From positions 58,368,917 to 58,432,916 of the forward strand of contig CM059198.1 of the NCBI GenBank assembly GCA_030323885.1: DNA of 64,000 nucleotides. Reading direction: 5' to 3'. The notes beneath the pieces are model-generated. The model was not told the DNA's origin. It made no database searches and saw only the letters and a list, made by a program, of their open reading frames with translations. This document shows, piece after piece, positions 10,840 to 21,407 of this stretch. This DNA is from Branchipolynoe longqiensis. Its lineage: Eukaryota; Annelida; Polychaeta; Phyllodocida; Polynoidae. The number at the start of each line of letters is the position of its first letter. The first letter of the stretch is position 1. A program made the position numbers and the translations under genes.

Positions 10840-11240
10840 CATCCCATACCCACACCCACACCCACACCCACACCCACACCTACACCTCACTACATATCTC
10901 AAACCCACACCCACACCCCACTCCATACCCATGCCCATATTTCACGCTCATCCACACCCACATCCACACCCACACCTCACTCCATATCCCATACGCACAC
11001 CCACACCCACATCCACGCCCACACCCACACCTACACTTCACTACACATCTCACACCCACAACCACAACTCACTCCATATCCCATACCCACACCCAAACCC
11101 ACACCCACACCCACACCTACACCTCACTACATATCTCATGCCGATACACACACCCCACTCCATACATACACTCACACCCAGAACCCACACTCACACTCAC
11201 ACCCACACTCACACTCACAAGCACACTCACACCCTAACTC
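10840..11240. repeat. CACACC / CACTCCATATCCCATACC minisatellite
   Basis: CACACCCACACC simple sequence interspersed with a longer unit of about 60-80 bp containing CTCACTACATATCTCA or CACTCCATATCCCATAC. The 285-aa and 227-aa frames here are its translations. Confidence 0.85.
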
Positions 11241-11508
11241 CACCCGAAAACCCTTACCTTGCCTCACTTCCACATCCACCAGTCACACCCACATACTAGA
11301 CGCCACCGCAAACCCACACCCTCACCTCGCCTCACAACCTCCCCTTCACCCCTGAAGCTAATTAGGCTGGTTCCGGCCTGACGCCTATAAGCGCCAGCCT
11401 CCGGCGCTTCGCCCACTAATAACACATGCCGTGGTTTCACTGATTTGCGGCCCAACGTCTGGTGGGCCTTCTCTGGTAACAAACACTCTTTGTTTGCCTA
11501 AGCTTCCT

Positions 11509-11838
11509 AGAATGGTTGATTGTTAGAGTGTTATGCGCTGGCAACATCTAAGGTCATATCAGGACGAATACCGACTTGTGACAGGGCGCACTGATGGTGA
11601 CTTTATAGTAGTGTCCCACTGAGAAATAATTCCGCTGACATCATGACCCGATATCCCACTCAGTCACATTATCCTGGCACTGAGCTAACCAGTCCTTGCC
11701 CTATCCTATTAATGTTGAATGCTGGGCTAGGAAGCGGCAAGTATCAATTTTATAAATCATTGGTTTGACTCGACCAGGAACTGAACTCCTGACCTCCCGC
11801 ACGGGAGGGCCGCGCTCTACCGATTTGGCCCCTGGTGA
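11509..11838 (-). mobile_element. SINE-A copy
   Basis: Minus-strand copy. Tail at 11512-11560, head complement GAACTGAACTCCTGACC near 11777. A probable short target duplication, AAGCTTC, lies at 11500-11506 and 11839-11845. Confidence 0.85.
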
Positions 11839-11845
11839 AAGCTTC

Positions 11846-12690
11846 ATGGAAAGTATTGAATTTACTTATATTGGTAATATACATCAATGGTCCTGGCAGA
11901 ACAAAAATTAATCCATCTTTGTTGTTTTCTATCAAATAGAATATATTGCTATGATTTCCGGTTGAGGTCAATCAATTTTATGTTGAATAGGGCATTGTAT
12001 AGGAGATGGGGAAGGTTATGCAATACAATCACAATCACCGGTAGGGGCAGGTTGTGGTGAGTAAGTGGAGGGTGAGTTATCACAATGATTGCAGCTTCAG
12101 CTCAAACATGGTAGTCATGGTTTAATTGTACCTGAACCCTTCACATATTCAGACTAATACATTCCTGGCAACATCAAATCCAAACTTGTGACCCAACATG
12201 TGCAAACAGCCAGAATTGGGATTTATTTCCCTCCAAGCCATATCCTTCATCTTCATCGTCATTACTGGCCTTATTCCTTGAACCTATTTTGTCCTGACAA
12301 CCAATCTATGTAGGATCACTGCCTCACCCTACTGTCAGGCAATCCAGCCGACAGAGTACTGTCTCTGGTCAGCCACATCATAATCCTAATCAGTAACCAT
12401 AGTAACATGTCCTTACCCGAACTTGTGTGTGCAGGCAGCGAGGCTCGCTGACATTCCTACAATGCACCAGATACACTGACCACTCTGCGCATGTTACCAC
12501 TGTGTATGGGGTATAAGCCCTACACTGCGTTAGTTTTCTGGATTGATGCAGTGTGACTCATCTAAACCTTCAACCTGGACAGGAAGGAGTCTGATTAGGG
12601 TTGTTGCCTGCTGGGTTCCAGCTTCATGTGTTGGAAAATATGCTGAATCTGCATTACCTGGTCTTAATTTGCTGGACAAGTTGCGTGTGT
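11846..12690. other. no gene seen
   Basis: Unique sequence. The part just before 12698 could include decayed upstream LINE sequence, but I cannot read it in frame. Confidence 0.4.
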
Positions 12691-12697
12691 TGTAGTA

Positions 12698-12982
12698 TTG
12701 TACACATGTTACTCTTTGATGACACATGGATACTTTCTTATTGGTCATACATTCTTGATGCATAGATTTATTTTGGCTGATGACCATCTGCCTCGGTGTG
12801 AGCACTCCCGGTGCATACTGACAGTGCGTCAGATGTTGGTGATATTTCCTCACCTACAACCAGTTAGAGATGATGTATTTGGAAATGAGGGTCTGTTGGA
12901 GTTTTCCCGATTCCAACCGAAACTTATTATTAAATTGTTTAGGGAAACTGGCCTTTACCAACAATTATTTTCCTCTTTTTAA
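12698..12982 (+). pseudogene. LINE ORF2 C-terminal stump (I/Jockey-like zinc-knuckle tail)
   Basis: Plus-strand frame with THGYFLIGHTFLMHRFILAD, then CEHSRCILTVRQMLVIFPHL and, near the end, KLFRETGLYQQL. IGHT-x-L-x-H-x-F/Y, a C-x2-C-like site (here CEHSRC), ILTVRH-like and a C-terminal F-L-x-x-G-L-Y motif are typical of the end of ORF2 in many metazoan LINEs, after RT and RNase H (established knowledge; exact clade not resolved). A stop at 12665 and an isolated context show truncation. Some consensus cysteine and histidine positions look substituted, for example RQM where RHI/RHM is usual. Confidence 0.8.
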
Positions 12983-13054
12983 CTTGGAGGGATCTTGTCC
13001 TGTTGATTTTATATATCATGTACGATGTGTGATTTTGCCAGGGTTGTATGCTAT

Positions 13055-13555
13055 TGTAGTGGTCTGCACTGACCTCTCAGGCAAGTAACCACATAGACAG
13101 GTAGGCGTGGGGAGTGTGTTGATATCAGGGAGCTTAGGTGGTGTAATGGTTAGCACACTGGCCCGGAATGCAAAGAGATGTGGGTTCGAGTCCCGCTCTA
13201 GGCACAATATTTCCCATTTTCAACACCCCATGACACTGGTGCCGTGACCAGGATCCTGTACAAGCTTTGCGCTGTATGGTTGTTGAACCTACCCTGTGTA
13301 TGTATGTGTTAGTGCATTGCCTGTATGTATGTAATTGTAAGCATTAAAAGACTTACAATTCCAGGGGGACGAGTGTAGTGGTCTGCACTGACCTCTCAGG
13401 CAAGTAACCACATAGACAGGTAGGCGTGGGGAGTGTGTTGATATCAGGGAGCTTAGGTGGTGTAATGGTTAGCACACTGGCCCGGAATGCAAAGAGATGT
13501 GGGTTCGAGTCCCGCTCTCGGCACAATATTTCCCATTTTCAACACCCCCATGACA
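13055..13555 (+). mobile_element. TRIM with tRNA-like LTRs, complete copy 2 (youngest; defines the family)
   Basis: 5' LTR 13055-13235, internal region 13236-13373, 3' LTR 13374-13555, flanked by the exact 4-bp duplication CTAT (13051-13054, 13556-13559). LTRs begin TGTAGTGG and end CATGACA, the TG...CA rule of LTR elements. The internal part starts CTGGTGCCGTGACCAGGATC, which fits a tRNA primer-binding site (TGG start). It ends CAGGGGGACGAG, a purine-rich tract next to the 3' LTR. It has no open frame, so it depends on proteins from another element. The two LTRs differ at only about two positions, suggesting recent insertion. Confidence 0.9.
13128..13203 (+). promoter_or_regulatory. tRNA-like Pol III promoter inside the 5' LTR
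   Basis: A GCCTAGG acceptor strand pairs with TCTAGGC (seven pairs, one G-U). The D arm GTGTAATGGTTAGCAC and the T arm GTGGG-TTCGAGT-CCCGC are intact. Only the anticodon stem is broken. A box TGGTGTAATGG and B box GGTTCGAGTCC match Pol III type-2 consensus. A TTTT terminator lies about 17 nt after the tRNA-like part, still in the LTR. The D arm and GAAT stretch look most like tRNA-Gln, an inference. The 3' LTR holds the same structure near 13447-13522. Confidence 0.8.
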
Positions 13556-13831
13556 CTATTTTAGCATATATTTCTGTGCTCTGTTTTGCATGAAGGAACT
13601 GTAATATTTTACTAACATGTGTTTAACCACGGTATGACCCGCATTAGACGATGTTTACTCTTTGCGCTGGGGGGTCGTTAAACAAACAAACAGACAAACA
13701 TGGATACCTTGTGTTCAGCTAAATGGCACTAATGCTTTCTGATATCAGGAGAATATTAGTTCCAGAATTAACAGACAAACAGCCGTGTAGATGCAATATA
13801 AAGAATCACATCCATGATTGCACATAGTTGT

Positions 13832-14158
13832 TTGTTTGTTGTTGTTTTACGTCCTAGCAACATCTAAGGTCATATCAGGATGGGTACCGACTTGTGACAG
13901 TGCGCACTCATGGCGACTTTATAGTGCTGTCCCACTGGGAAACCAGGCCACCGGCACCATGACCTGATATCCCACTCAGTCACATTATCCTGACACTGAG
14001 CACACCAGTCCTTGCCCTATCCTAATAATGCCGAGCGCCTGGCTAGGAAGCGACAAGTATCAATTTTAAAGTCATTGGTTTGACTCGACCGGGACTCGAA
14101 CCCACGACCCCACGATCTACCAGCACGGGAGACGGACGCTCCAACCCACTCGGCCACC
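13832..14158 (-). mobile_element. SINE-A copy
   Basis: Minus-strand, full length, close to consensus. Flanked by TAGTTGT at 13825-13831 and 14159-14165. Confidence 0.9.
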
Positions 14159-14165
14159 TAGTTGT

Positions 14166-14736
14166 AGATGTCACACTATTCCTATGCTGGTGCATACTTT
14201 CAAATGGGCCTCAGCCGTTCACTTGGATCCATTTGAAATCACTCCATCCACCCGCAAGGATTATTGAATGTGTATGTCTATATCATTGTGTGTCTTTCGG
14301 CTACGCATGCGGGTCTTCTTACCAGGTGTACATGAATGCGCATGCAAGGAGGTGTGTTGTTATTATGCGACTGTCTGTGAGGGTCAATGTGTTCATATTA
14401 TTTTACTCTGCTAGCACTGCCTCCGGGGGGTATTATGTAATTGATCCGCTCCGAGTTGCTCGAAGCTTGACACACATCAAAGCAGCTGCGCGCGCAGCGA
14501 AGCCCCACATGACAGTGTCATTGTCGTAAACACCGGCCTATATACGGTAGGTGGGACCGTGGTGAGTCCGGCGGCGTCGCCGGGGCGAGTGGGTGGGTGG
14601 GTGGGTGAGGTGGGAGATGTGGGAAAGGGAGCGGATACATATGCTCTGATATGAGGATGCAAACAGAATGGCTTAGCGTAGGATAGAACATCACGGTTGG
14701 AAGGATGGGTTTAGAGGGGAAAGGGTAGGAACTATC
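14166..14736. other. no gene seen
   Basis: Unique sequence with a short (GGGT)n run at about 14589-14606. The 149-aa plus frame starting at 14080 begins inside a SINE and has no recognisable domain. Confidence 0.4.
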
Positions 14737-15080
14737 GGTTGGTTGGATGGTTGTTGGAGTTTTATATCCTTGCAACTTCTAAGGTCATATCAGGATGGCG
14801 ACTGACTTGTGACAATGCACAATCATGGCGAATTCATAATATAGTGCTGTCCCACTGGGAGACCAGGCCACCAGCAGCATGACCTGATATCCCACTCAGT
14901 CACATTATCCTGACACTGAGCTAACCGGTCCTTGCCCTATCCCAATAATGCTGACCGTCTGGATAGGTAGCGACAAGTATCAATTTTGTAAGTCCTTGGA
15001 TTTGACTCGACCAGGAATTGAATTCCTGACATTCCACACGGGAGGCCTGCGCTCTCCGGATTCGGCCACCGGGGCCGGTG
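14737..15080 (-). mobile_element. SINE-A copy
   Basis: Minus-strand, full length. Tail starts GGTTGGTTGGATGGTTG; head ends at CGGCCACCGGGGCCGG. Confidence 0.88.
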
Positions 15081-15232
15081 AGACCGACTCAAGCTAAGCA
15101 TGTTCTAAGCATATGTGTAGCCGTGCTGCCTGCTGCCATTGTGATGGAGGTGACACGTCGACAGCCAAAGCCTTCCCACCTCACTCCTCACCCGCCCTTG
15201 CCATGTATATACACAACAGACAGATGGGGGCG

Positions 15233-15305
15233 GGATAGAACGGCGGAGCGGGGCGAGGCGGGGCGGAGCGGGGCGAGGCGGGGCAAGGTGGGGCGAGGCA
15301 GAGGG
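15233..15305. repeat. GGGGCGAGGC/GGGGCGGAGC repeat
   Basis: Short 10-bp GC-rich tandem repeat. Confidence 0.75.
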
Positions 15306-15394
15306 GGGAATGCACTTGCATCATGCTTGCCGAGACAATGCCTGTTGATGACACACCGATTATTTTGTTTATGTCGGACTTTCCATGGTCTCTG

Positions 15395-15780
15395 GAGCTG
15401 AGCGTGCAGGGAAGCTACTGGGGACATGCTCAGCAGTTGCTCGGAGGCCTTTCGAGAGCTACTCACGAGCTGCTCGAAAGCTGCCCGGGAGCTGCTCCGG
15501 AAGTTTACTGGGGGAGTTGCTCGGGCGATGTTCATGGGAGCTACCTGGGGGAGCTGATCGGGGGAGCTGATCGGGGGAGCTGCTCGGGAGTTGTTCGGGA
15601 GTTGCTCAGAGGTTCCTCGGGAGCTGTTCCACAGCTACTCAGGACCTGCTCGGAAGCTACATCGGGGAACTACTCATGGGAGCTGTTCGAGCGCTGCTTG
15701 GGGGAGCTCCTCGGGGGAGCTGATCTGTGAGCTCCTCGGGTGAGCTGCTCGAGAGCTGCTCGGGAGATGATAATGTGATG
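15395..15780. repeat. GGGAGCTGCTCG-type minisatellite
   Basis: Degenerate 10-25 bp units with the GAGCTGCTCG or GGGGAGCTGATCG core. Related repeats recur at 15950-16230 (GAGCAGCTC), 17200-17275, 23690-24225 and 52690-53210, implying a motif that spreads or arises repeatedly in this genome. Confidence 0.8.
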
Positions 15781-15949
15781 CTCCGGAGGAGCCGTGTCCG
15801 TGAGGAGGCGAGCACGGCGAGGATCTGTGTGTGATAAGGGGCTGGTCGGACCAGTTCCGTGTCTGCTCGGTTCACCAGTCAAACTGTTGGTCACGGCAGG
15901 AGCTGCCACAGCGCTATGGGGGGGGGGGGGGGCATTGTGTAAGGTGAAG

Positions 15950-16235
15950 CGTGCTTAGTGGTTGCTCGGAGCAGCTCGGAGCAGCTCGGTTATGTGTTCG
16001 GTGTTCATTTGAAGTGATTGGAGGCTGCCTGTCGTGTAGGGCTATTGCATCTATGAGTATGCGCACCTCCGAGCAGCTCTGACCAGTTCTGAGCAGCTCT
16101 GAACAGCATGTAGTTCGAACTGGATCCGAGCAGATCTTGGAAGAACCTCCGAGCAGAAGTGGATAGGTATAGGTAGCCGAGAGTAGCACAGCTGAATGTT
16201 GGCGTGATATGAAGCTCTGAGCGGCTTCGAGCAGA
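15950..16235. repeat. GAGCAGCTCTGA minisatellite
   Basis: Reverse-strand relative of the GAGCTGCTC repeats, in degenerate units of about 15 bp. Confidence 0.65.
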
Positions 16236-16353
16236 TCCCAATTGCATATATATACATGGGTAATATTCACAGCTATCCGGAGAGCCCCGGCTCAATGCTA
16301 ATTAGCTCAGTGTGTATGCTTGGGAGATGACATGCTCTCTCATTAGCAGATGG

Positions 16354-16684
16354 CTGATTGGTTGTTGGAGTTTTAAGTCCTGGCAACATCTAAGGTCATA
16401 CCAGGACGGGCAATGACTTGTGACACTACGCATTCATGGAGACTTTATAGTGATGCCCCACTATGATCCTGCCACCACCATGACCCTGATATCCCACTCC
16501 GTCACATTATCCTGGTACTGAGCTAACCAGTCCTTGCCCTATCCTACTAATGCTAGGAAGTGGCAAGTATACATTTTTAAGCCATTGGTTTGACTCGACT
16601 AGGGTTTAAATGCATGGATTTGAATCCCACGCTCTACCAAAACAGGAGATGGACGCTCAACTCATTCGGCCATCCTGTCTGGTA
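16354..16684 (-). mobile_element. SINE-A copy with 12-bp target duplication
   Basis: Minus-strand copy flanked by an exact duplication, ATTAGCAGATGG, at 16342-16353 and 16685-16696. Internally diverged with a short deletion (the GCGCCTGGCTAGG part is shortened). Confidence 0.9.
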
Positions 16685-16689
16685 ATTAG

Positions 16690-16995
16690 CAGATGGTGAG
16701 AACTGCTGGTATGAGGGCAATAACTGGGCAACAGGTAGTGTGACCTCCCAAGCAGATGGTTGAGCACAATGATGGCAGCAGATGTTAGGGCCTTCTCAGC
16801 AGATGGCAATATCTGATATAAGAAGCTGGTGGGATGCGGTCACAGGGCTCGCTGTGTAGATCCTAGGACCTACTCAGCAGATGGCAGAAACTACACGGCA
16901 GATGGCAAAACCTACACACCACAGGGCAGAACCTACACAGCAGATGCTATGTCGGTGCTAGGCATGACTTATTATGATGGTTAGGACCTGCAAAG
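16690..16995. repeat. CAGCAGATGGCA degenerate repeat
   Basis: Repeats of AGCAGATGG(C/T) at irregular 25-45 bp spacing, with ACCTACACA and ACCTACTCA linkers. The SINE-A target site at 16342 is itself one such motif. Confidence 0.6.
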
Positions 16996-17099
16996 CAGAT
17001 GGGCAGAACCTGTTGAGGGCAGGTGGTGTAGATAAGCCATCAGCTGCTCAGACATGGTATGGCTGTATGACCTATTCGATCTTGCTCGCCCCTGTTCAC

Positions 17100-17275
17100 T
17101 CCTTCCCGTGATCTTCCCGGAACCTCCGCGGAACCTCCCCAGAACCTTCCCGGAATCTTCCCGGAACCATCCCGGTCCTGCTCGCACACTCATGCTATTC
17201 GCTTCTCGGATCTGCTCAGATTTGCTCGGATCTGCTCGCCCATGTTCGGTCCTCCTCGGACTGGGAGCTACTCGG
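17100..17275. repeat. TCTTCCCGGAACC and TCTGCTCGGA repeats
   Basis: Two short adjoining arrays: TTCCCGGAACC(T) every ~15 bp to about 17175, then GCTCGGATCTGCTCG to 17275. Confidence 0.7.
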
Positions 17276-17299
17276 ACCCACGCGGTGATATATAGCCTT

Positions 17300-17940
17300 G
17301 TGCTTCCCGGAGAGGTCCGGCAGACCCTGCCCGGTCCGTGTTCATGAAGCCGGCGCACATATGCCGGCGGGCGGCACCCAGCACTGCACCGTTAGCTGCT
17401 CCGTGAGTTGCTCGACCCGCCTGCACTCCGCCCTCCCCTGCCCGCCGCCCGACTGCCTGCTCCGCCTGCCTGCTCCGCCCGACTCATGCGCCGAGCATCC
17501 CCCTGGCGGCGGGCCTGCGCTCTGCAGCGGCGTGGTGGTGACTGTGACCAGGTGGTGTCCCCCAAACCGACCTCTCTCACCCCACTCACATGCAGACACT
17601 CTCGTTCAGCACCGGCCATCTGCTCGCAATTGCTCACCGCAAGAATAAGGGGACACAGGAGGTGCGGCCGCGCTGGGTGGGTGGTGGGAGATGGAGGGAG
17701 GGGGTCGCTACAAGAAGATCCCTGGTGGAGGCATGAAAGCTCCCTAGCCCGGAGCTGCTCACCAACTGCTCACCAACTGCTCACTCCAGTCAAAGCACTT
17801 GTCCTACTCCCTCAACTGCTCCTCCCACCAACACACACACAGTATTACCCCTATTTTGTCCCTTCCGACATAGAGCGCCACGTGCACACACACACCACTC
17901 ACACACACACACCTCTCCCACAGCACATCCCCTGACCGAC
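17300..17940. other. GC-rich sequence, no gene supported
   Basis: Includes a 175-codon open frame (17408-17935) rich in Pro, Ala, Arg and Leu, with no recognisable domain. GC-rich sequence gives long frames by chance. A short (CA)n run lies near 17885-17915. Confidence 0.4.
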
Positions 17941-18226
17941 GCCCCGGCGTCCTGTGCGGAATGGCAGGAGCTTGAATCCCAGCTGAGTCAAAGAAATGAT
18001 TTATAACATTGATACTTGTCGCTTGCTAGCCTGGTACTGTGGATTAATAGGATCGGATAAGGACTGGTTAGCACAGTATATGGGTAATGTTACTGTATGT
18101 GATATTGGGTCATGTTGCCAGCGGTGCAGCACTATTCAATTGCCATGAGTGCACACTGATGCAAATTGATACCCATCCGTGTATGACCTCAGATGTTGCT
18201 AGGACGTAAAACAACAAGAACAAGCC
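17941..18226 (+). mobile_element. SINE-A copy
   Basis: Plus-strand copy. Head shortened (TTGAATCCC B-box remnant near 17972), tail ACGTAAAACAACAAGAAC. Confidence 0.82.
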
Positions 18227-18554
18227 AAACTATTCTTCCCCTTAACTCACCCTCCACTTAGTCACCACAACATGCCCCTACCTGTGATTGATCTGATTTA
18301 AAAACAAGCAGTTTGCGTACCGCTTAATAAATGATACGGCAATGGTTGATGGATATTTTGATGGAGGGTTGAACACATATAACTAGGGAGAGTGGACGAT
18401 TTCAGAGTCAGTGCGAAATGTCGCACATATGACAATCTCAGCTATGGAGTTAACTGTCTGATCTTTTAATTTTCTATCCTACATTAATAGCAACCCACTC
18501 CCACCCCAACCCCCAAAATAGACTACAATAAGAGGTGATCCGCTACTGGTATCA

Positions 18555-18978
18555 GTGATGCATCAACACACATCACTACCATTCATGTCAAGTAACCCGC
18601 TACCGTTCTGAATGGTGCACTCAACAGACATCACCACCACTCATGTCAAGTAACCCGCTACCGTTCTGAATGATGCACTCAACACACATCACCACCACTC
18701 ATGTCAAGTAACCCGCTACCACTCTGAATGGTGCACTCAACACACATCACCGCCACTCATGTCAAGTAACCCGCTACCCTTCTGAATGGTGCACTCAACA
18801 CACATCACCACCACTCATGTCAAGTAACCCGCTACCACTCTGAATGGTGCCCTCAACACACACCGTTACCACTCATGTCAAGTAACCCGCTACCACTCTG
18901 AATGGTGCACTCAACACACATCACCACTACTCACATCAAGTAACCCACTACCACTCTGAATGGTGCACTCAACAGAAC
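18555..18978 (+). repeat. 58-bp satellite, about seven units
   Basis: TCATGTCAAGTAACCCGCTA recurs at 18583, 18641, 18699, 18757, 18815 and 18873, exactly 58 bp apart, with a variant at 18931. Each unit also has CTGAATGGTGCACTCAACA and CATCACCACCAC. Units differ at a few positions only. There is no spacer variation, so this is not a CRISPR array. Confidence 0.92.
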
Positions 18979-19423
18979 AGTGCTCTGTGGCTGACAAAAG
19001 GTATTATTCACTGAATAAACTACATTTTAGTAAAACAAAAAAAAAGTAATGCGTATTACCCACCTTGGCCTGTGCCCTGGTTCAACCGCCCTAATTGAGC
19101 TCAACACTTGACAGTCCTGCTCAAATGCCAATACCAATACAAACCCGGCCATTAGCCTGTGTGACTGTTATCAAGTAGGAGCAGTTTGCATGCTGTCGCT
19201 AGCAGGATGCACCCCTGGTTGCCATGGTGCCGACAGTATTATTAATTAATCACCGACGCCAAACAAGTTACCTCTTTTTTCTTGTTTTTTCTATTTTGTC
19301 CCTTCTTAATAATTTGTTTTAGTTGAGCTGAAGCATTGCTGTAGCCAGCAACTAACAGCAGGTGTTCTCTATTCATGCTCTCTGTGCCACTACGCAGTGA
19401 CACCACGTGGTCAAAATGTGTGT
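18979..19423. other. no gene seen
   Basis: Unique sequence between the 58-bp satellite and the foldback element. Confidence 0.4.
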
Positions 19424-19520
19424 CAAGCCTTGGTCACATACACGTTGGTGAACGTAGTTGAACGTAGTTGAACGTGGGATAGATTAACGTGGGTCAAACA
19501 AGGTGTAAGTACGTTAAGCC

Positions 19521-19990
19521 CCAGACACATACATGTTAGTGGACTTAGTGATCCGTAGATAGATTAACGTGGGTCAAACATGGTGTAAGTACGTTAAGCC
19601 TCAGTCACATACACGGTAGTGGACTTAGTGATCCGTAGATAGATTAACGTGGGTCAAACATGGTGTAAGTATGTTAAGCCTCAGTCACATACACGGTAGT
19701 GGACTTAGTGATCCGTAGATAGATTAACGTGGGTCAAACATGGTGTAAGTACGTTAAGCCTCAGTCACATACACGGTAGTGGACTTAGTGATCCGTAGAT
19801 AGATTAACGTGGGTCAAACATGGTGTAAGTACGTTAAGCCTCAGTCACATACACGGTAGTGGACTTAGTGATCCGTAGATAGATTAACGTGGGTCAAACA
19901 TGGTGTAAGTACATTAAGCCTCAGTCACATACACGGTAGTGGACTTAGTGATCCGTAGATAGATTAAAGTGGGTAAAACATGCTATCTCT
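19521..19990 (+). repeat. 80-bp tandem array inside the left arm of the foldback element
   Basis: Units start at 19521, 19601, 19681, 19761, 19841 and 19921, exactly 80 bp apart, and are nearly identical in the middle of the array. Each has TCAGTCACATACACGGTAG, ACTTAGTGATCCGTAGATAG and ACGTGGGTCAAACATGG. The right arm has only one diverged equivalent (near 21040-21110, inverted). Confidence 0.93.
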
Positions 19991-20229
19991 ATGTTAAACT
20001 GCGTTACGGTAGGACAGGTTTTGATTGATGACCCACCTAATAGTACGGATAAATACGTTATGGTATGGATTTTGGTAGGTTATGTTATGGATGCTGGTAC
20101 ATCCAACTATGTTGAACTATGTTCAACTACTTTCAACTACATTATCCTCCACTAAGTTCAACTACGTTCAACTTTGTCCACTAACAGCTATGTTACCATG
20201 GCAGAACGCCCAAGGTATTGTGTCGATTA

Positions 20230-20335
20230 AAGTCCGCTAGGGTATGCTAGAGTATGCGAGAGTATGCTAGAGAATGCTAGAGTACATTAAGATGTACACT
20301 AGAGTATGCTAGAGTATGCTAGAGTACACTAGGAT
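20230..20335. repeat. TATGCTAGAG repeats, left partner
   Basis: 10-bp units TATGCTAGAG. The inverted partner array, CTAGCATACT, lies at 20640-20800 in the other arm. Confidence 0.85.
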
Positions 20336-20639
20336 ATGGTATTGTCACGGAGGCTACCTCTGCCTCAAATGTACCTCTTTTTTTAACATGTCCAAAGCTT
20401 AAATCGGAACTCACGGCCCACCCACGTTATTACCGAGTTAGCATAATGGAGAAAAGTATGGATGCCGGTACATTCAACTACGTTCAACTATGTTCAACTA
20501 CATTCAACAATGTTCACCTTCATTAGCCTCCACTATGGTCAACTATGTCCACTAACGTGTATTTGACCGGGACTTGATTTAAGCTGTGGACATGTTCAAA
20601 AGAGCACGACGTTTGAGGCAGACGTAGCCTCCGTGATGA

Positions 20640-20800
20640 TAATGTACTCTAGCATACTCTAGCCTACTCTAGCCTACTCTAGTGTACTTCTTAGTGTACT
20701 CTAGCATACTCTAGCATACTCTAGCATACTCTAGCATACTCTAGCATACTCTAGCATACTCTAGCATACTCTAGCGTATTCTAGTGTACCCTAGCATACT
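20640..20800. repeat. CTCTAGCATA repeats, right partner
   Basis: At least ten near-perfect 10-bp units, inverted relative to 20230-20335. Together the two could form a long hairpin. Confidence 0.85.
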
Positions 20801-21138
20801 TTGATCTGCACAAAATCTTGGCTGTTCTTCCATGGCCACATAGCCATTAGTGGACGAAGTTGAATGTAGGTGAACGTAGTGGAGGGGAACATAGTTGAAC
20901 AGAGTTGAACGTAGTTGAATGTAGTTGAATGTAGTTGGACATAGCGGGATCCGTACTGTAACGTACCAGGATATGTACCGTAATGTATTTATCTGTACTA
21001 TTAGGTGGGTCATCAACCAAAGTCTGCTGTATCTTAAGGTATTTGAACGTAATGACAGCACGTTTCACCCACGTTTCACGCATATTATTCTATCTATGTT
21101 CAACTACGTTCACTAACGTATATTTGACCGGCCCTTAA

Positions 21139-21407
21139 GAGTACAGAGTAGCCTTCTTTCTCACATACTCTGCGGTAATAATTGAGTTGTTCAACCCAAC
21201 TGTTTTTTTTTAATCCTTTCTTTTATATAAAAAATGTGTTCACTTGATTACTACATTTAGTTATGTTCTGTTCAAAACCAACACAATTATTTAGATCTCA
21301 TTCTACACATCAAACTCAGATATTGGTGTACTTATTAAATCACCTGTTACCAAAATGGAAGCTAATACTGAGCCAATTTAATAGAACCTGTTTTTGCAAA
21401 AGCCTAT
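21139..21407. other. AT-rich, no gene seen
   Basis: Unique AT-rich sequence. A 71-aa frame at 21263 is uninformative. Confidence 0.4.

Larger units (their letters stand above)
19424..21138. mobile_element. foldback DNA transposon with long inverted arms, about 1.7 kb
   Basis: Left arm 19424-20402 and right arm 20579-21138 are inverted copies around a 176-bp centre. Matching pairs include GATGACCCACCTAATAGTAC (near 20026) with its complement near 20999, CACGGAGGCTAC (20346) with its complement near 20625, and CATGGCAGAAC (20198) with its complement near 20825. The termini match as well: CACGTTGGTGAACGTAG on the left and the complement of TACGTTAGTGAACGTAG on the right. The arms are 979 and 560 bp; the difference is tandem growth of an 80-bp unit in the left arm. 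No transposase is present, so it is non-autonomous. Confidence 0.85.

Noticed and set aside
10498..11355. 285-codon Thr/Pro/His-rich frame
   Set aside because: Translation of the CACACC minisatellite.
13128..13203. functional tRNA-Gln gene
   Set aside because: The acceptor, D and T arms fold, but the anticodon stem does not pair, the copy is one of many, and it lies inside an LTR with an exact boundary.
17408..17935. 175-codon plus-strand frame as a gene
   Set aside because: Composition-driven Pro/Ala/Arg-rich peptide ending in a CA microsatellite; no domain, no splice or start context.
18555..18978. regularly spaced repeats resembling a CRISPR array
   Set aside because: The repeats are contiguous 58-bp units with no variable spacers, and the sequence is eukaryotic.
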